From NCBI RefSeq assembly GCF_905397435.1, contig NZ_CAJPVI010000032.1, positions 1-64,000 on the forward strand: a stretch of 64,000 nucleotides of DNA. The letters are read 5' to 3'. This stretch comes from Cupriavidus numazuensis. GTDB lineage: Bacteria; Pseudomonadota; Gammaproteobacteria; Burkholderiales; Burkholderiaceae. The notes under the pieces were generated by a model. The model saw only the letters and a list, made by a program, of their open reading frames with translations, did no database searches and was not told where the DNA came from. The position numbers and the translations under genes are program-made. Shown in pieces: positions 42,411-56,461 of this stretch; position 1 is the first letter of the stretch; the number at the start of each line of letters is the position of its first letter.

Positions 42411-43513
42411 TTACGCTACAAGTCGACCTGGGAGAGCGCAGCTATCCCATCCATATCGGTACCGGCCTGCTCGGCAACGCCGAACTGCTGCGCCCGCATG
42501 TGCGCGGCCAGCACGCCGTCATCGTCACCAATGAAACCGTCGGCCCGCTCTACGCGGCCCGCGTCGAAACGAGCCTGAAGGAACTGGGCAAGACCGTGCG
42601 CGTGGTCACGCTGCCGGACGGCGAAGCCTTCAAGCAGTGGGAAACGCTGAACCTGATCTTCGACGCGCTGCTGTCGGCTGGTGCTGACCGCAAGACCACG
42701 CTGGTCGCGCTGGGCGGCGGCGTGGTGGGTGACATGACGGGGTTTGCAGCCGCGTGCTACATGCGTGGCGTGCCGTTCGTGCAGGTGCCGACCACGCTGC
42801 TGTCGCAGGTCGATTCGTCGGTCGGCGGCAAGACCGGCATCAACCACCCGCTTGGCAAGAACATGATCGGCGCGTTCCACCAGCCCAACGCGGTGATCGC
42901 CGACATCGACACGCTGCGCACGCTGCCCGCGCGCGAGCTGGCCGCGGGCATGGCTGAGGTCATCAAGCACGGCGCGATCGCCGACGCCGAGTACTTCGCG
43001 TGGATCGAACGCAATATCGCCGCGCTGAATAATTGCGACCCGGACCTGATGGCGCTGGCCGTACAGCGCTCGTGCGAGATCAAGGCCGGTGTCGTGGCTC
43101 AGGACGAGCGCGAAGGCGGATTGCGTGCGATCCTGAACTTCGGCCATACCTTCGGTCATGCCATTGAAGCCGGCATGGGCTACGGAGAATGGCTGCATGG
43201 CGAAGCGGTGGGCTGCGGCATGGTGATGGCGGCGGATCTGTCGCACCGGCTCGGCTTCATCGACACCGAGACGCGTGCGCGCATCCGCCAACTGACGCAG
43301 GCGGCGATGTTGCCCATCGTCGCGCCGGAACTGGGCACCGACCGCTATATCGAACTGATGAAGGTGGACAAGAAGGCCGAAGCCGGCAGCGTCAAGTTCA
43401 TCCTGCTGAAGAAGCTTGGCGAGGCGTTCATCACTACGGTTCCCGATGCCGATCTGCGCGCGACACTGGCGCAGGCAGTCCTTAAACCTCCCACCGAGGC
43501 CACGGTCGCGTAA
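42407..43513 (+). CDS. aroB: 3-dehydroquinate synthase
   Basis: A 368-residue NAD- and metal-dependent enzyme turning DAHP into 3-dehydroquinate, the second shikimate-pathway step. Landmarks: VALGGGVVGDMTGFAAACYMRG, QVPTTLLSQVDSSVGGKTGIN, the metal ligands in AEVIKHG and LNFGHTFGHAIE, and GEAVGCGM. Complete, with normal length, and coupled to aroK. Confidence 0.97.
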   Translation: MITLQVDLGERSYPIHIGTGLLGNAELLRPHVRGQHAVIVTNETVGPLYAARVETSLKELGKTVRVVTLPDGEAFKQWETLNLIFDALLSAGADRKTTLVALGGGVVGDMTGFAAACYMRGVPFVQVPTTLLSQVDSSVGGKTGINHPLGKNMIGAFHQPNAVIADIDTLRTLPARELAAGMAEVIKHGAIADAEYFAWIERNIAALNNCDPDLMALAVQRSCEIKAGVVAQDEREGGLRAILNFGHTFGHAIEAGMGYGEWLHGEAVGCGMVMAADLSHRLGFIDTETRARIRQLTQAAMLPIVAPELGTDRYIELMKVDKKAEAGSVKFILLKKLGEAFITTVPDADLRATLAQAVLKPPTEATVA

Positions 43514-43560
43514 ACGATCGGTTATGCCTCGCAACCCTGACCCAGCCCACGGATTGCCGC

Positions 43561-44697
43561 ATGACCGACCTTGAAAGCCATCTCGCTCCCTACGCCGCCC
43601 GCTCCGCGCAGACACGCGGGCGCGTCCACGCCGAGTCCGCGTCGTCGTCGCGCACGGAATTCCAGCGCGACCGCGACCGCGTCATCCACAGTACGGCCTT
43701 CCGGCGGCTGGAGTACAAGACCCAGGTCTTCGTCAACCATGAAGGCGACCTGTTCCGCACCCGCCTCACGCACAGCCTGGAAGTCGCGCAGATCGCCCGA
43801 TCGATCGCGCGCAACCTGCGCCTGAACGAGGATCTCGTCGAGGCGATCTCGCTCGCGCACGACCTCGGCCACACCCCGTTCGGCCACGCCGGCCAGGATG
43901 CGCTCAATGCCTGCATGAAGAACCACGGCGGCTTCGAGCACAACCTGCAGAGCCTGCTGGTCGTCGACGAGCTCGAAGAGCGCTATGGCGGCTTCAATGG
44001 CCTGAACCTGACCTTCGAGACGCGGGAAGGGATCCTGAAGCACTGTTCGCGCGTCAATGCCGCCGCGCTCGGCGAACTCGGCCGGCGCTTCCTGGAAGGC
44101 ACGCAGCCGTCGCTGGAAGCCCAGCTGGCCAACCTGGCCGACGAGATCGCCTACAACAACCACGATATCGACGATGGCCTGCGTTCGGGGCTGCTGACGC
44201 TCGAGCAGCTCGACGAGGTGCCCATGTGGGGCCGCCATCGTGCCGAGGTGGCAGACGCCTTCCCCGGCATCAATGGCCGGCGCGCGATCAATGAAACCGT
44301 CCGGCGCATGATCAATACGCTGATCGTCGACCTGATCGAGACTACCAGCCGCAATATCGCCGCGGCGAATCCGCGCTCGATCGATGCCGTGCGCGCGGCC
44401 GGGCCGCTGATCGGGTTCAGCCCGCAGATTCACGAAGAGGCGGCTGCGCTCAAGCGCTTCCTGTTCCGGCACCTGTACCGGCACTACCTGGTGATGCGCA
44501 TGTCGTCCAAGGCCCAGCGCATCGTCTCGGACCTGTTCGGGGCGTTCATGTCGGATTCCCGTTTGCTGCCGCCGCAGTACCAGGCTGCGCATGGCGGAGA
44601 CCAGTCGCGGCTGATTGCCAACTACATCGCCGGCATGACGGACCGGTACGCGATTCGCGAGCATCGGCGGATATTCGCGGTCAGCGAAGGCAACTGA
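43561..44697 (+). CDS. dgt: dGTPase-like HD-domain triphosphohydrolase
   Basis: A 378-residue deoxyguanosinetriphosphate triphosphohydrolase-like protein: splits dNTPs to deoxynucleoside and triphosphate. The HD metal-binding motif appears as FRTRLTHSLEVAQIAR (H), LAHDLGHTPFGHAG (HD) and EIAYNNHDIDDGL (D). The substrate preference of this short dgt class (type 2) is less clear than for E. coli Dgt. It is 47 nt after aroB. Confidence 0.93.
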   Translation: MTDLESHLAPYAARSAQTRGRVHAESASSSRTEFQRDRDRVIHSTAFRRLEYKTQVFVNHEGDLFRTRLTHSLEVAQIARSIARNLRLNEDLVEAISLAHDLGHTPFGHAGQDALNACMKNHGGFEHNLQSLLVVDELEERYGGFNGLNLTFETREGILKHCSRVNAAALGELGRRFLEGTQPSLEAQLANLADEIAYNNHDIDDGLRSGLLTLEQLDEVPMWGRHRAEVADAFPGINGRRAINETVRRMINTLIVDLIETTSRNIAAANPRSIDAVRAAGPLIGFSPQIHEEAAALKRFLFRHLYRHYLVMRMSSKAQRIVSDLFGAFMSDSRLLPPQYQAAHGGDQSRLIANYIAGMTDRYAIREHRRIFAVSEGN

Positions 44698-44740
44698 TCG
44701 GCGGCGTCCATCGGCGGGCACCGGAAGGTGTCCGCAAGAA

Positions 44741-44788
44741 ATTGGGGACGGATCAGGCTATCATCTGGGGCAACCCCGGTCCTGATCC
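44741..44788 (+). repeat. REP-like palindrome upstream of the transposase
   Basis: ggatcagg (44750-44757) and cctgatcc (44781-44788) are perfect inverted arms enclosing a second hairpin, gggg (44767-44770) / cccc (44774-44777). It is preceded by aattgggga. It ends 13 nt before the transposase ATG, the expected place for a REP-type binding site of this transposase class. Confidence 0.5.
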
Positions 44789-44801
44789 CTGCGGCGCTTC
44801 G

Positions 44802-45527
44802 ATGGCACGACTTCCCCGTTTCTCCCCGGCCGGCCTGCCGGCCCTTGTGTTGCAACGCGGCAACAACCGGCAACCCGTTTTCCTGGGTCCAGACGACTAC
44901 CTGCACTACCTCGACAGCCTGCGCATGGCCGCGCGCGAGCACGACCTCGCCATCCATGCCTATGGCTTGCGGCCCAACCATATCCATCTGGTCGCCACGC
45001 CGCGCGGGGCCGATTCGCTGAGCCTGACCATGCAGGCCGTCGGGCGCCGCTATGCGCGCTACTTCAACCGTACGGCAAACCGCACGGGCACGCTGTGGGA
45101 AGGGCGCTTCCGTTCCGCGGTGTTCGATCCGACCGAATGGATGCTGCCGGCCATGCTGTATGCCGAGGGCAACGCCATGCGCGCCGGCGAAGTCGCGACA
45201 CCCGAGGCTGACCGGTGGAGCAGCTACCGACACCATGTCGGTATCGAGGCCAGCGCACTGGTAAGTGATCACTCTGCTTACTGGGAACTGGGCAATACAC
45301 CATTCGAGCGTCAGTCCAACTATCGCACGCTAAGCAATGAAGGCCTGTCAGGCCGCACGATGGCGACCTTGCGCAAGCATGCCCACAGCGGATGGCCGCT
45401 TGGCGGCGATGGCTTTCTTTCGCAGCTCGAGCGGCAGGCGACCAGGCGTGTGCAGCCGCTGCCGAAGGGCCGCCCGAAGCGCGAAGCAGGCGCGGAGGCA
45501 ACCGAACCCGACGAATCGGTGGCGTAG
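44802..45527 (+). mobile_element. REP-associated tyrosine transposase (RAYT, Y1/HUH family)
   Basis: A 241-residue IS200-like Y1 transposase of the domesticated RAYT type. It starts MARLPRFSPAGLPALVLQRGNNRQPVF, the usual RAYT opening, and has the HUH motif in LRPNHIHLVATP. YARYFNRTANRTGTLWEGRF has the conserved WEGRF, and a C-terminal stretch rich in basic residues follows. In this class the enzyme acts on short palindromic repeats dispersed in the genome rather than on its own IS ends. Palindromes lie on both sides here. The in-frame GTG/ATG at 44742 would add 20 residues within the upstream repeat, so 44802 is preferred. Confidence 0.88.
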
Positions 45528-45574
45528 CCGTCCCATATGACATATGAGATGTGGAGGATGCACCAATACGCCGC

Positions 45575-45596
45575 AATTTAATGTGTCCCCATTTAA
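45575..45596 (+). repeat. Degenerate downstream repeat copy 1
   Basis: aatttaatgtgt-cccc-atttaa. It matches the start and end of copy 2 (45618-45646) but lacks the central ttctga and one A, so it looks like a decayed copy of the same element. Confidence 0.5.
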
Positions 45597-45617
45597 GTTC
45601 GTCTTCAAAACGGTGCG

Positions 45618-45646
45618 AATTTAAATGTGTTCTGACCCCATTTAAA
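45618..45646 (+). repeat. Downstream palindromic repeat copy 2
   Basis: tttaaatg (45620-45627) and catttaaa (45639-45646) are perfect 8-bp arms around tgttctgaccc. The core tctgacccca, here as TCTGACCCC, is a signature I associate with the flanks of betaproteobacterial RAYT genes. It ends 4 nt before the -35 box of the gltB promoter. Confidence 0.55.
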
Positions 45647-45650
45647 AACT

Positions 45651-45679
45651 TTGCAGGCTTTGTGGGATTCTCATATAGT
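45651..45679 (+). promoter_or_regulatory. gltB promoter
   Basis: -35 TTGCAG (45651-45656), exact 17-bp spacer, -10 TATAGT (45674-45679). Transcription would begin near 45686, giving a leader of about 190 nt before the GTG start at 45878. It directly follows the RAYT-associated repeat. Confidence 0.7.
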
Positions 45680-45877
45680 TGCTCCACCCACAGTCATTGT
45701 GCGGCGCGTCACGCTCGTGTACGCCGCTTCGGTCCCCCGTAGCTTCCCTGTCAGCAAATGATGAGCCGGTCCAAACCGGACCAGCCGGTGCGAATTTGTG
45801 CCCGGCGCGCGCAGGCAGCAGTACGGTCCCGTTCGGTTTACCCGGCATTCCGCGCAGCCTTCACCGGAATTCAGCCC

Positions 45878-50680
<4,803 letters not shown>

Positions 50681-50801
50681 TCCGCGGCACCACGAGACAG
50701 GGAGCGCCGCCACGGCAACACCGGCGGCGATCCCGACAAGATACTGACCTCACAGCAAGGCCGGCCACGCCGGTCTTGCCCAGCAAGATCAAGGACGCAA
50801 C

Positions 50802-52265
50802 ATGGGTAAGGCGACTGGCTTTCTCGAATTTCCGCGCCAGAACGAAGGCTACGAAGCGGTAGTCAAGCGCGTGAAGCACTACAAGGAATTCGTGTTCGCG
50901 CTGTCCGACAGCGAGGCGAAGATCCAGGGTGCGCGCTGCATGGACTGCGGCATCCCGTTCTGCAACAACGGCTGCCCGGTCAACAACATCATCCCCGACT
51001 TCAACGACCTGGTGTACCGCCAGGACTGGAAGTCGGCGATCGAGGTGCTGCACCAGACCAACAACTTCCCCGAGTTCACGGGCCGCATCTGCCCGGCACC
51101 GTGCGAGGCTGCCTGCACGCTCGGCATCAACGAACTGCCGGTCGGCATCAAGTCGATCGAGCACGCGATCATCGACAAGGCCTGGGAAGAAGGTTGGGTC
51201 GCACCGCAGCCGCCGAAGCACAAGACCGGCAAGACCGTCGCCGTGGTCGGCTCGGGCCCCGCTGGCATGGCTGCTGCGCAGCAACTGGCACGCGCCGGCC
51301 ATGACGTGACCGTGTTCGAAAAGAACGATCGCATCGGCGGCCTGCTGCGCTATGGCATCCCCGACTTCAAGATGGAGAAGACGCTGATCGACCGCCGCAT
51401 CGAGCAGATGCAGGCCGAAGGCGTGACCTTCCGCGCGGGCGTGATGGTGACCGAAGGCGCGCTGCCGGCTGGCATCAAGAACTACGCACGTGAAACCATC
51501 TCCGCCAAGGACCTGATGGACCAGTTCGACGCGGTCGTGCTGGCCGGCGGTTCGGAAGTCCCGCGCGACCTGCCGGTGCCGGGCCGTGACCTGGACGGCA
51601 TCCACTTCGCGCTGGAATTCCTGATTCCGCAGAACAAGGAAGTGGCCGGCGATGGCGAGAACGACATCCGTGCCGAAGGCAAGAACGTGATCGTGATCGG
51701 TGGTGGCGATACGGGTTCCGACTGCGTCGGCACCTCGAACCGCCATGGCGCGACCTCGGTGAACCAGTTTGAACTGCTGCCGCAGCCGCCGGAAGAAGAG
51801 GACAAGCCGCTGGTGTGGCCGTACTGGCCGATCAAGCTGCGCACCTCTTCGTCGCACGAAGAGGGTTGCGACCGCGACTGGTCCGTCGCCACCAAGGAAT
51901 TCATCGGCGAAAACGGCAAGGTCACCGCGCTGAAGGCCTGCCGCGTCGAGTGGAAGGACGGCAAGATGCAGGAAGTGCCGGGCAGCGAGTTCATCCTGCC
52001 GGCCGACCTCGTGCTGCTGGCAATGGGCTTTACCAACCCGGTGGGTTCGATGCTGGACGCATTCGGTGTTGACACCGATGCGCGCAAGAACGCCAAGGCT
52101 GCCACGGAAGGCGAGCGTGCGTACCACACCAATGTGCCGAAGGTGTTCGCCGCTGGCGACGTGCGCCGTGGCCAGTCGCTGGTGGTGTGGGCGATTCGGG
52201 AAGGCCGCCAGGCTGCGCGTTCGGTTGACGCGTTCCTGATGGGACATACGGAACTGCCGCGCTGA
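50802..52265 (+). CDS. gltD: Glutamate synthase, small subunit
   Basis: A 487-residue NADPH-oxidising partner of GltB. N-terminal 4Fe-4S cysteines lie in CMDCGIPFCNNGCPVNN and CPAPCEAACTLG. The FAD site is VVGSGPAGMAAAQQLARAG, the NADPH site VIGGGDTGSDCVGT, and the C-terminal FAD motif VFAAGDVRRGQSLVVWAI. It lies 121 nt after gltB in the same operon and is closed by a terminator. Confidence 0.97.
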   Translation: MGKATGFLEFPRQNEGYEAVVKRVKHYKEFVFALSDSEAKIQGARCMDCGIPFCNNGCPVNNIIPDFNDLVYRQDWKSAIEVLHQTNNFPEFTGRICPAPCEAACTLGINELPVGIKSIEHAIIDKAWEEGWVAPQPPKHKTGKTVAVVGSGPAGMAAAQQLARAGHDVTVFEKNDRIGGLLRYGIPDFKMEKTLIDRRIEQMQAEGVTFRAGVMVTEGALPAGIKNYARETISAKDLMDQFDAVVLAGGSEVPRDLPVPGRDLDGIHFALEFLIPQNKEVAGDGENDIRAEGKNVIVIGGGDTGSDCVGTSNRHGATSVNQFELLPQPPEEEDKPLVWPYWPIKLRTSSSHEEGCDRDWSVATKEFIGENGKVTALKACRVEWKDGKMQEVPGSEFILPADLVLLAMGFTNPVGSMLDAFGVDTDARKNAKAATEGERAYHTNVPKVFAAGDVRRGQSLVVWAIREGRQAARSVDAFLMGHTELPR

Positions 52266-52291
52266 TCAGCTGGAAAGCTCGTTCAGGAAAG

Positions 52292-52318
52292 ACGCCGGGT
52301 GAATCCCGGCGTTTTTTT
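52292..52318 (+). terminator. Terminator after gltD
   Basis: acgccggg (52292-52299) / cccggcgt (52305-52312), 5-nt loop, then a T-run to 52318. It also faces the end of the convergent acetyltransferase gene. Confidence 0.9.
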
Positions 52319-52333
52319 GCCTCGATGACGCGC

Positions 52334-52873
52334 TCAGGCAACGAGCACACGCTCCATCATCATCGCACCCGGCCCATAATCGGCCAGCTTTTCCGCATAT
52401 GCGGAGCCCGGGTGCGCAACCACTGGCACGTACCCAACCCTGCGCCACCACGGCGCCGCCGATTGCACGGCAATCAACCGGGAGTGCCGCAGACCGCCAT
52501 CGAGCGCGGACTGCAGCGCAGCTTCGTAGAGCCGCATCGCCAGCCCGCCACCGCGTCCGGCTGGCGCCACAGCCATGTCATGGACAAACCAGGTGAGCGT
52601 CGCCGTATCGGTGCCATCGTGCGCGGATTGCGGCAGTAAGCCGTTGAGCGGCGGCAGGCTGCCTTGCGGCCAGGGATGCGTGAACAAGTACGCGGCCAGC
52701 GCCGCTCGATCATCCCAGGACGTGGCGACCCAGCACGTGGCCGGCGATAGCGCGAGCCGGCTGGCGAAGGCCTCCGTGCCTTCAAGAAGATCACTGCGAT
52801 AGCACTCCGCTTGAACGCGGAGCACGCCGGGCAAGTCAGCGGCCGTCATGCGCCGCAGCAAAAATTCAGACAT
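52334..52873 (-). CDS. GNAT-family N-acetyltransferase
   Basis: A 179-residue acetyl-CoA-dependent acyltransferase of the GNAT superfamily. MSEFLLRRMTAADLPGVLRVQAECY is the usual opening. The acetyl-CoA pyrophosphate-binding loop is in DMAVAPAGRGGGLAMRLYEAAL (Q/R-x-x-G-x-G/A type), and AAPWWRRVGYVPV is the C-terminal motif. The substrate cannot be read from the sequence. The start at 52873 was chosen by the family pattern. Confidence 0.85.
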   Translation of the reverse strand: MSEFLLRRMTAADLPGVLRVQAECYRSDLLEGTEAFASRLALSPATCWVATSWDDRAALAAYLFTHPWPQGSLPPLNGLLPQSAHDGTDTATLTWFVHDMAVAPAGRGGGLAMRLYEAALQSALDGGLRHSRLIAVQSAAPWWRRVGYVPVVAHPGSAYAEKLADYGPGAMMMERVLVA

Positions 52874-53101
52874 TCGACATTGTAGAAGACCTTGCAACTG
52901 GTTGCGCAACTGCCTCCCAGCGCCGGGATTCCCTTGGCACACAAGGGCTTCAGGGTTCTCCCGCGCTATGGTTTACGTGCCTGTGCCCCCCTTTGGGTTG
53001 TTCGTACAATTTTCAAAAAACAAAAACGGAAACTGCCTCGAATCCATTTTTCCGTCGACCTAGCTGCGGTCCTGCTAAGCGGGACACGCCGGAGAAAATT
53101 G

Positions 53102-54187
53102 ATGTCCGAAGTGCGCACATTGTCGCGGCTTTGGCGAGGTAAAGCGAAGTTGACGCTTCCTGCTGCCATCCGGGATGCTGTAGTGATGTGGTTTGGGGTG
53201 TTGGCCGCGTTTATTGCGGCAGGGGCACCTTTTGCTGCGCAGGCGGTATCGCCAGCCGTTGCCTCGGCGCCGCTTGCCACGGCGCGGGCCATCTCGTTTC
53301 CGGCGCGTCCGATGCGCCTGATCGTTCCGTTTCCGGCAGGCGGCGTCGCCGACGCCGTTGCCCGCTTGCTGGCCGAACGGCTGTCCGCACGCCTCGGTGT
53401 GCCCGTCGACGTGGACAACCGACCCGGCGCGGCCGGTACCACGGCCGGCGATGTCGTGGCGAAGGCCAGCTCGGACGGCCACACGCTGCTGTTCCACCAG
53501 GCCAATATGCTGATCCAGCCGGGACTGGAGCCCGTGCCATACGATGTCGTGCGGGACTTCACGCCGGTGGCGCGCGTGGCCACGACGCCGTTGTTCCTCG
53601 TCATCGACGGCCGGCTCCCCATGCGTACGCCAGAACAATGGGCGGTCGCGGTCAAGTCGAACCCCGGTTCCTACAGCTACGGGTATGGCCAGCCGGGAAG
53701 CCCGTCACACCTCTATGCCGAGTTCGCCGTGCGCGGTGTCCGCAACGGGGTGCCGCTGGTCACGGCCAAAGGCGAGGGCGCCGTTGTGCAGGAAATGCTC
53801 GCCGGGCGTATCAGCGCGTGCTTCTGTTCCTATGCCGCTGTGCAAAGCCATGTGCGCAACGGCTCGCTGCGCATGATCGGCGTGACCGGCGTGTCGCGCT
53901 CGCCGCTGGCGCCGCTGGTGCCGACGCTGCAGGAATCTGGTCTGGAGGGCTACGCCGCCGCGGCGTGGTTTGGCGTGATGGCGCCGGCCAAGACGCCGCG
54001 CGCCATCGTTGCGCGGCTGGCGGGGGAGCTCGACGAGGTGATGGCCGAGCGCGAAGTCCGCGCACGCCTGATGGCAGCCGGCCTGACCCCGCTACGCGAT
54101 TCTCCGGAGGCTTTTGCGACCGCAATCCGCTCGGAGTCGATCCAGTGGCAGGTGATCCTGCGTGATGCCGCGCAGGGCGAGCCATAG
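53102..54187 (+). CDS. Bug-family (TctC-like) extracytoplasmic solute-binding protein
   Basis: A 361-residue periplasmic binding protein of the Bordetella Bug family, expanded in Burkholderiales. After a long N-terminus and hydrophobic signal (MWFGVLAAFIAAGAPFAAQA), the family motif RLIVPFPAGGVADAVARLLAE appears, then VDNRPGAAGTTAGDVVAKA and WFGVMAPAKTPRAIVARL. The ligand is unknown; relatives bind carboxylates or amino acids. No tctA/tctB membrane genes are beside it, so it is an orphan. CGGAGA precedes ATG 53102; a later start would give a shorter signal peptide. Confidence 0.9.
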   Translation: MSEVRTLSRLWRGKAKLTLPAAIRDAVVMWFGVLAAFIAAGAPFAAQAVSPAVASAPLATARAISFPARPMRLIVPFPAGGVADAVARLLAERLSARLGVPVDVDNRPGAAGTTAGDVVAKASSDGHTLLFHQANMLIQPGLEPVPYDVVRDFTPVARVATTPLFLVIDGRLPMRTPEQWAVAVKSNPGSYSYGYGQPGSPSHLYAEFAVRGVRNGVPLVTAKGEGAVVQEMLAGRISACFCSYAAVQSHVRNGSLRMIGVTGVSRSPLAPLVPTLQESGLEGYAAAAWFGVMAPAKTPRAIVARLAGELDEVMAEREVRARLMAAGLTPLRDSPEAFATAIRSESIQWQVILRDAAQGEP

Positions 54188-54260
54188 CCCCGACACAACC
54201 CTTCGCCGGCGGATGTGGCGGCGGCCACACGGGCCGCCTGCAGTCCTAGGTAGTAGCCCT

Positions 54261-54266
54261 TATAAT
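54261..54266 (+). promoter_or_regulatory. -10 box upstream of mlaF
   Basis: A consensus TATAAT 26 nt before the mlaF GTG. No good -35 at 16-18 bp, so the promoter is probable but incomplete as read. Confidence 0.45.
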
Positions 54267-54292
54267 GCGCGACTGCCCGGACTGCTGCCAAC

Positions 54293-55114
54293 GTGACTGA
54301 TCCTGCCCATAATCTCGTCGAACTCAACGCGGTAGATTTTGCCTACTCGCCAGATGCCAAGCCGATCCTGACCGGCCTGACCATGCAATTTCCGCGTGGC
54401 AAGGTGATCGCGGTGATGGGCGGCTCGGGCTGTGGCAAGACTACCGTGCTGCGCCTGATCGGCGGTCAGGTGCGGCCGCAAGCCGGTACGGTCACCTTCG
54501 GCGGTGCCGATATCCACACGCTCGATACGACGGGGCTGTACGCTGTGCGGCGCCAGATGGGCATGCTGTTCCAGTTCGGCGCGCTGTTCACGGACCTGTC
54601 GGTGTTCGATAACGTGGCCTTTCCGCTGCGCGAGCATACGGACCTGCCAGAGTCGATGATCCGCGATCTCGTGCTCATGAAGCTCAATGCGGTGGGGCTG
54701 CGCGGCGCGCGCGAGCTGATGCCGTCGCAGATCTCCGGCGGCATGGCGCGCCGGGTGGCGCTCGCACGCGCGATTGCGCTCGATCCGTCGCTGCTGATGT
54801 ACGACGAGCCGTTTGCCGGACTCGACCCGATCTCGCTGGGGCTGACCGCGCGGCTGATCCGCAGCCTCAATGATGCGCTCGGCGCCACCACCATCATCGT
54901 CTCGCACGACGTGCACGAGACGTTCCAGATCGCGGACTACGTGTATTTCATTGCCAACGGCCGCATCGCCGCACAGGGCGAGCCCGAAGCGCTGCGCGCC
55001 TCGACCGATCCGTTCGTGCGTCAGTTCGTGCATGCCGAGGCCGATGGTCCCGTGCCTTTCCACTATCCGGGCCCGTCGCTGGTCGAGGACTTTGCCGGCG
55101 GGGGTGTGCAATGA
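54293..55114 (+). CDS. mlaF: Phospholipid transport ATP-binding protein MlaF
   Basis: A 273-residue ABC ATPase of the Mla system, which moves phospholipids between the inner and outer membranes to keep outer-leaflet asymmetry. Walker A GGSGCGKTT, signature SQISGGMARRVALARA, Walker B LLMYDEPFAGLD and the H-loop VSHDV are intact. It begins at GTG 54293. It overlaps mlaE by 4 nt. Confidence 0.95.
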   Translation: MTDPAHNLVELNAVDFAYSPDAKPILTGLTMQFPRGKVIAVMGGSGCGKTTVLRLIGGQVRPQAGTVTFGGADIHTLDTTGLYAVRRQMGMLFQFGALFTDLSVFDNVAFPLREHTDLPESMIRDLVLMKLNAVGLRGARELMPSQISGGMARRVALARAIALDPSLLMYDEPFAGLDPISLGLTARLIRSLNDALGATTIIVSHDVHETFQIADYVYFIANGRIAAQGEPEALRASTDPFVRQFVHAEADGPVPFHYPGPSLVEDFAGGGVQ

Positions 55115-55887
55115 CAGGCTTCTTCGTCTCCATCGGCTCAGCGGTGCGGCAAGGTGTCATCGGCCTTGGCCAGGCTGCACGCATGTTCTTCACCGTGCTG
55201 GGTTTGTCCCCGGCGCTGCTGCGGCGCTTCCGCCTGGTGACCGACCAGATCTTCTTTGTCGGCAACCTGTCGCTCGTGATCATCGCCGTGTCCGGCCTGT
55301 TCGTCGGCTTTGTGCTCGGCCTGCAGGGCTACTACACGCTGAACCGCTACGGCTCGGAACAGGCGCTCGGCCTGCTGGTCGCGCTGTCGCTCGTGCGCGA
55401 ACTCGGCCCGGTGGTGACGGCGCTGCTGTTCGCGGGACGCGCGGGCACGTCACTGACCGCGGAAATCGGCCTGATGAAGGCGGGCGAACAGTTGACCGCC
55501 ATGGAAATGATGGCCGTCAACCCGCTGCAGCGCGTGATTGCGCCGCGCTTCTGGGCGGGCGTGGTGGCCATGCCGGTGCTGGCGGCGATCTTCAGTGCCG
55601 TCGGCATTCTCGGCGGCTATCTGGTCGGTGTGCAGTTGATCGGCGTGGATGCCGGGGCTTTCTGGTCGCAGATGCAGGGCGGCGTGGATGTGCGTGCAGA
55701 CGTGCTCAACGGCGTCATCAAGAGCTTTATCTTCGGCATCGCCGTGACGTTCATCGCGCTGTATCAGGGCTTCGAGGCCAAGCCTACGCCGGAAGGCGTG
55801 TCGCGCGCCACGACGCGTACCGTGGTGATCGCGTCGCTGGCCGTGCTGGGGCTGGATTTCCTGCTGACCGCGCTGATGTTCAGCTGA
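55111..55887 (+). CDS. mlaE: Phospholipid transport permease MlaE
   Basis: A 258-residue MlaE/YrbE permease with about five membrane helices. Family segments: LSLVIIAVSGLFVGFVLGLQGYYTLNRYG, REL-GPVVTALLFAGRAGTSLTAEIG, and MEMMAVNPLQRVIAPRFWAG. Two copies pair with MlaF, MlaB and an MlaD hexamer. Confidence 0.96.
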   Translation: MTGFFVSIGSAVRQGVIGLGQAARMFFTVLGLSPALLRRFRLVTDQIFFVGNLSLVIIAVSGLFVGFVLGLQGYYTLNRYGSEQALGLLVALSLVRELGPVVTALLFAGRAGTSLTAEIGLMKAGEQLTAMEMMAVNPLQRVIAPRFWAGVVAMPVLAAIFSAVGILGGYLVGVQLIGVDAGAFWSQMQGGVDVRADVLNGVIKSFIFGIAVTFIALYQGFEAKPTPEGVSRATTRTVVIASLAVLGLDFLLTALMFS

Positions 55888-55939
55888 TTGGCGGCGTCAC
55901 CGGGGCAACTGACAGGACAACGGGTAAAAAGAGATCCCA

Positions 55940-56461
55940 ATGAAAAAAAGTGCACTCGATTTCTGGGTGGGGCTGTTCGTGGTGCTGGGCTTCGTTGCCC
56001 TGCTGTTCCTGGCCCTGAAGGCTGGCAACATGAGCGCGTTCACGTTCCAGGAAACCTACGCAGTCGAAGCCCGCTTCGACAATATCGGCGGCCTGAAGCC
56101 GCGCGCGCCGGTCAAGAGCGCCGGCGTGGTGGTAGGGCGTGTGGCCGCGATCCGGTTCGATGACAAGACCTACCAGGCCACCGTGGTCATGAACCTGGAA
56201 AAGCAGTACCAGTTTCCGAAGGACACCTCGGCCAAGATCCTGACCTCGGGCCTGCTGGGCGAGCAGTACATCGGCCTGGAGGCCGGTGGCGATACCGCCA
56301 TGCTGGCGCAGGGCTCGCGCATCACCATGACGCAGTCGGCCGTGGTGCTGGAAAACCTGATCGGGCAGTTCCTGTACAACAAGGCAGCCGACGCCGGAGC
56401 CGGCGGGGGCAGCGGCGGTGGCGCGGCAAGCGCGCCGGCCCTGGGCGGAGCCGGCAAATGA
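55940..56461 (+). CDS. mlaD: Phospholipid-binding MCE protein MlaD
   Basis: A 173-residue membrane-anchored MCE-domain protein. An N-terminal helix (FWVGLFVVLGFVALLFLALKAG) is followed by the single MCE domain (YAVEARFDNIGGLKPRAPVKSAGVVVGRVAAI) and GLLGEQYIGLEAGG. The tail is Gly/Ala-rich. It overlaps mlaA by 4 nt. Confidence 0.96.
   Translation: MKKSALDFWVGLFVVLGFVALLFLALKAGNMSAFTFQETYAVEARFDNIGGLKPRAPVKSAGVVVGRVAAIRFDDKTYQATVVMNLEKQYQFPKDTSAKILTSGLLGEQYIGLEAGGDTAMLAQGSRITMTQSAVVLENLIGQFLYNKAADAGAGGGSGGGAASAPALGGAGK

Noticed and set aside
54215..54245. Hairpin ggcggcc/ggccgcc after the Bug gene as terminator
   Set aside because: It has an unpaired base and no T-tract, so I do not call it a terminator.
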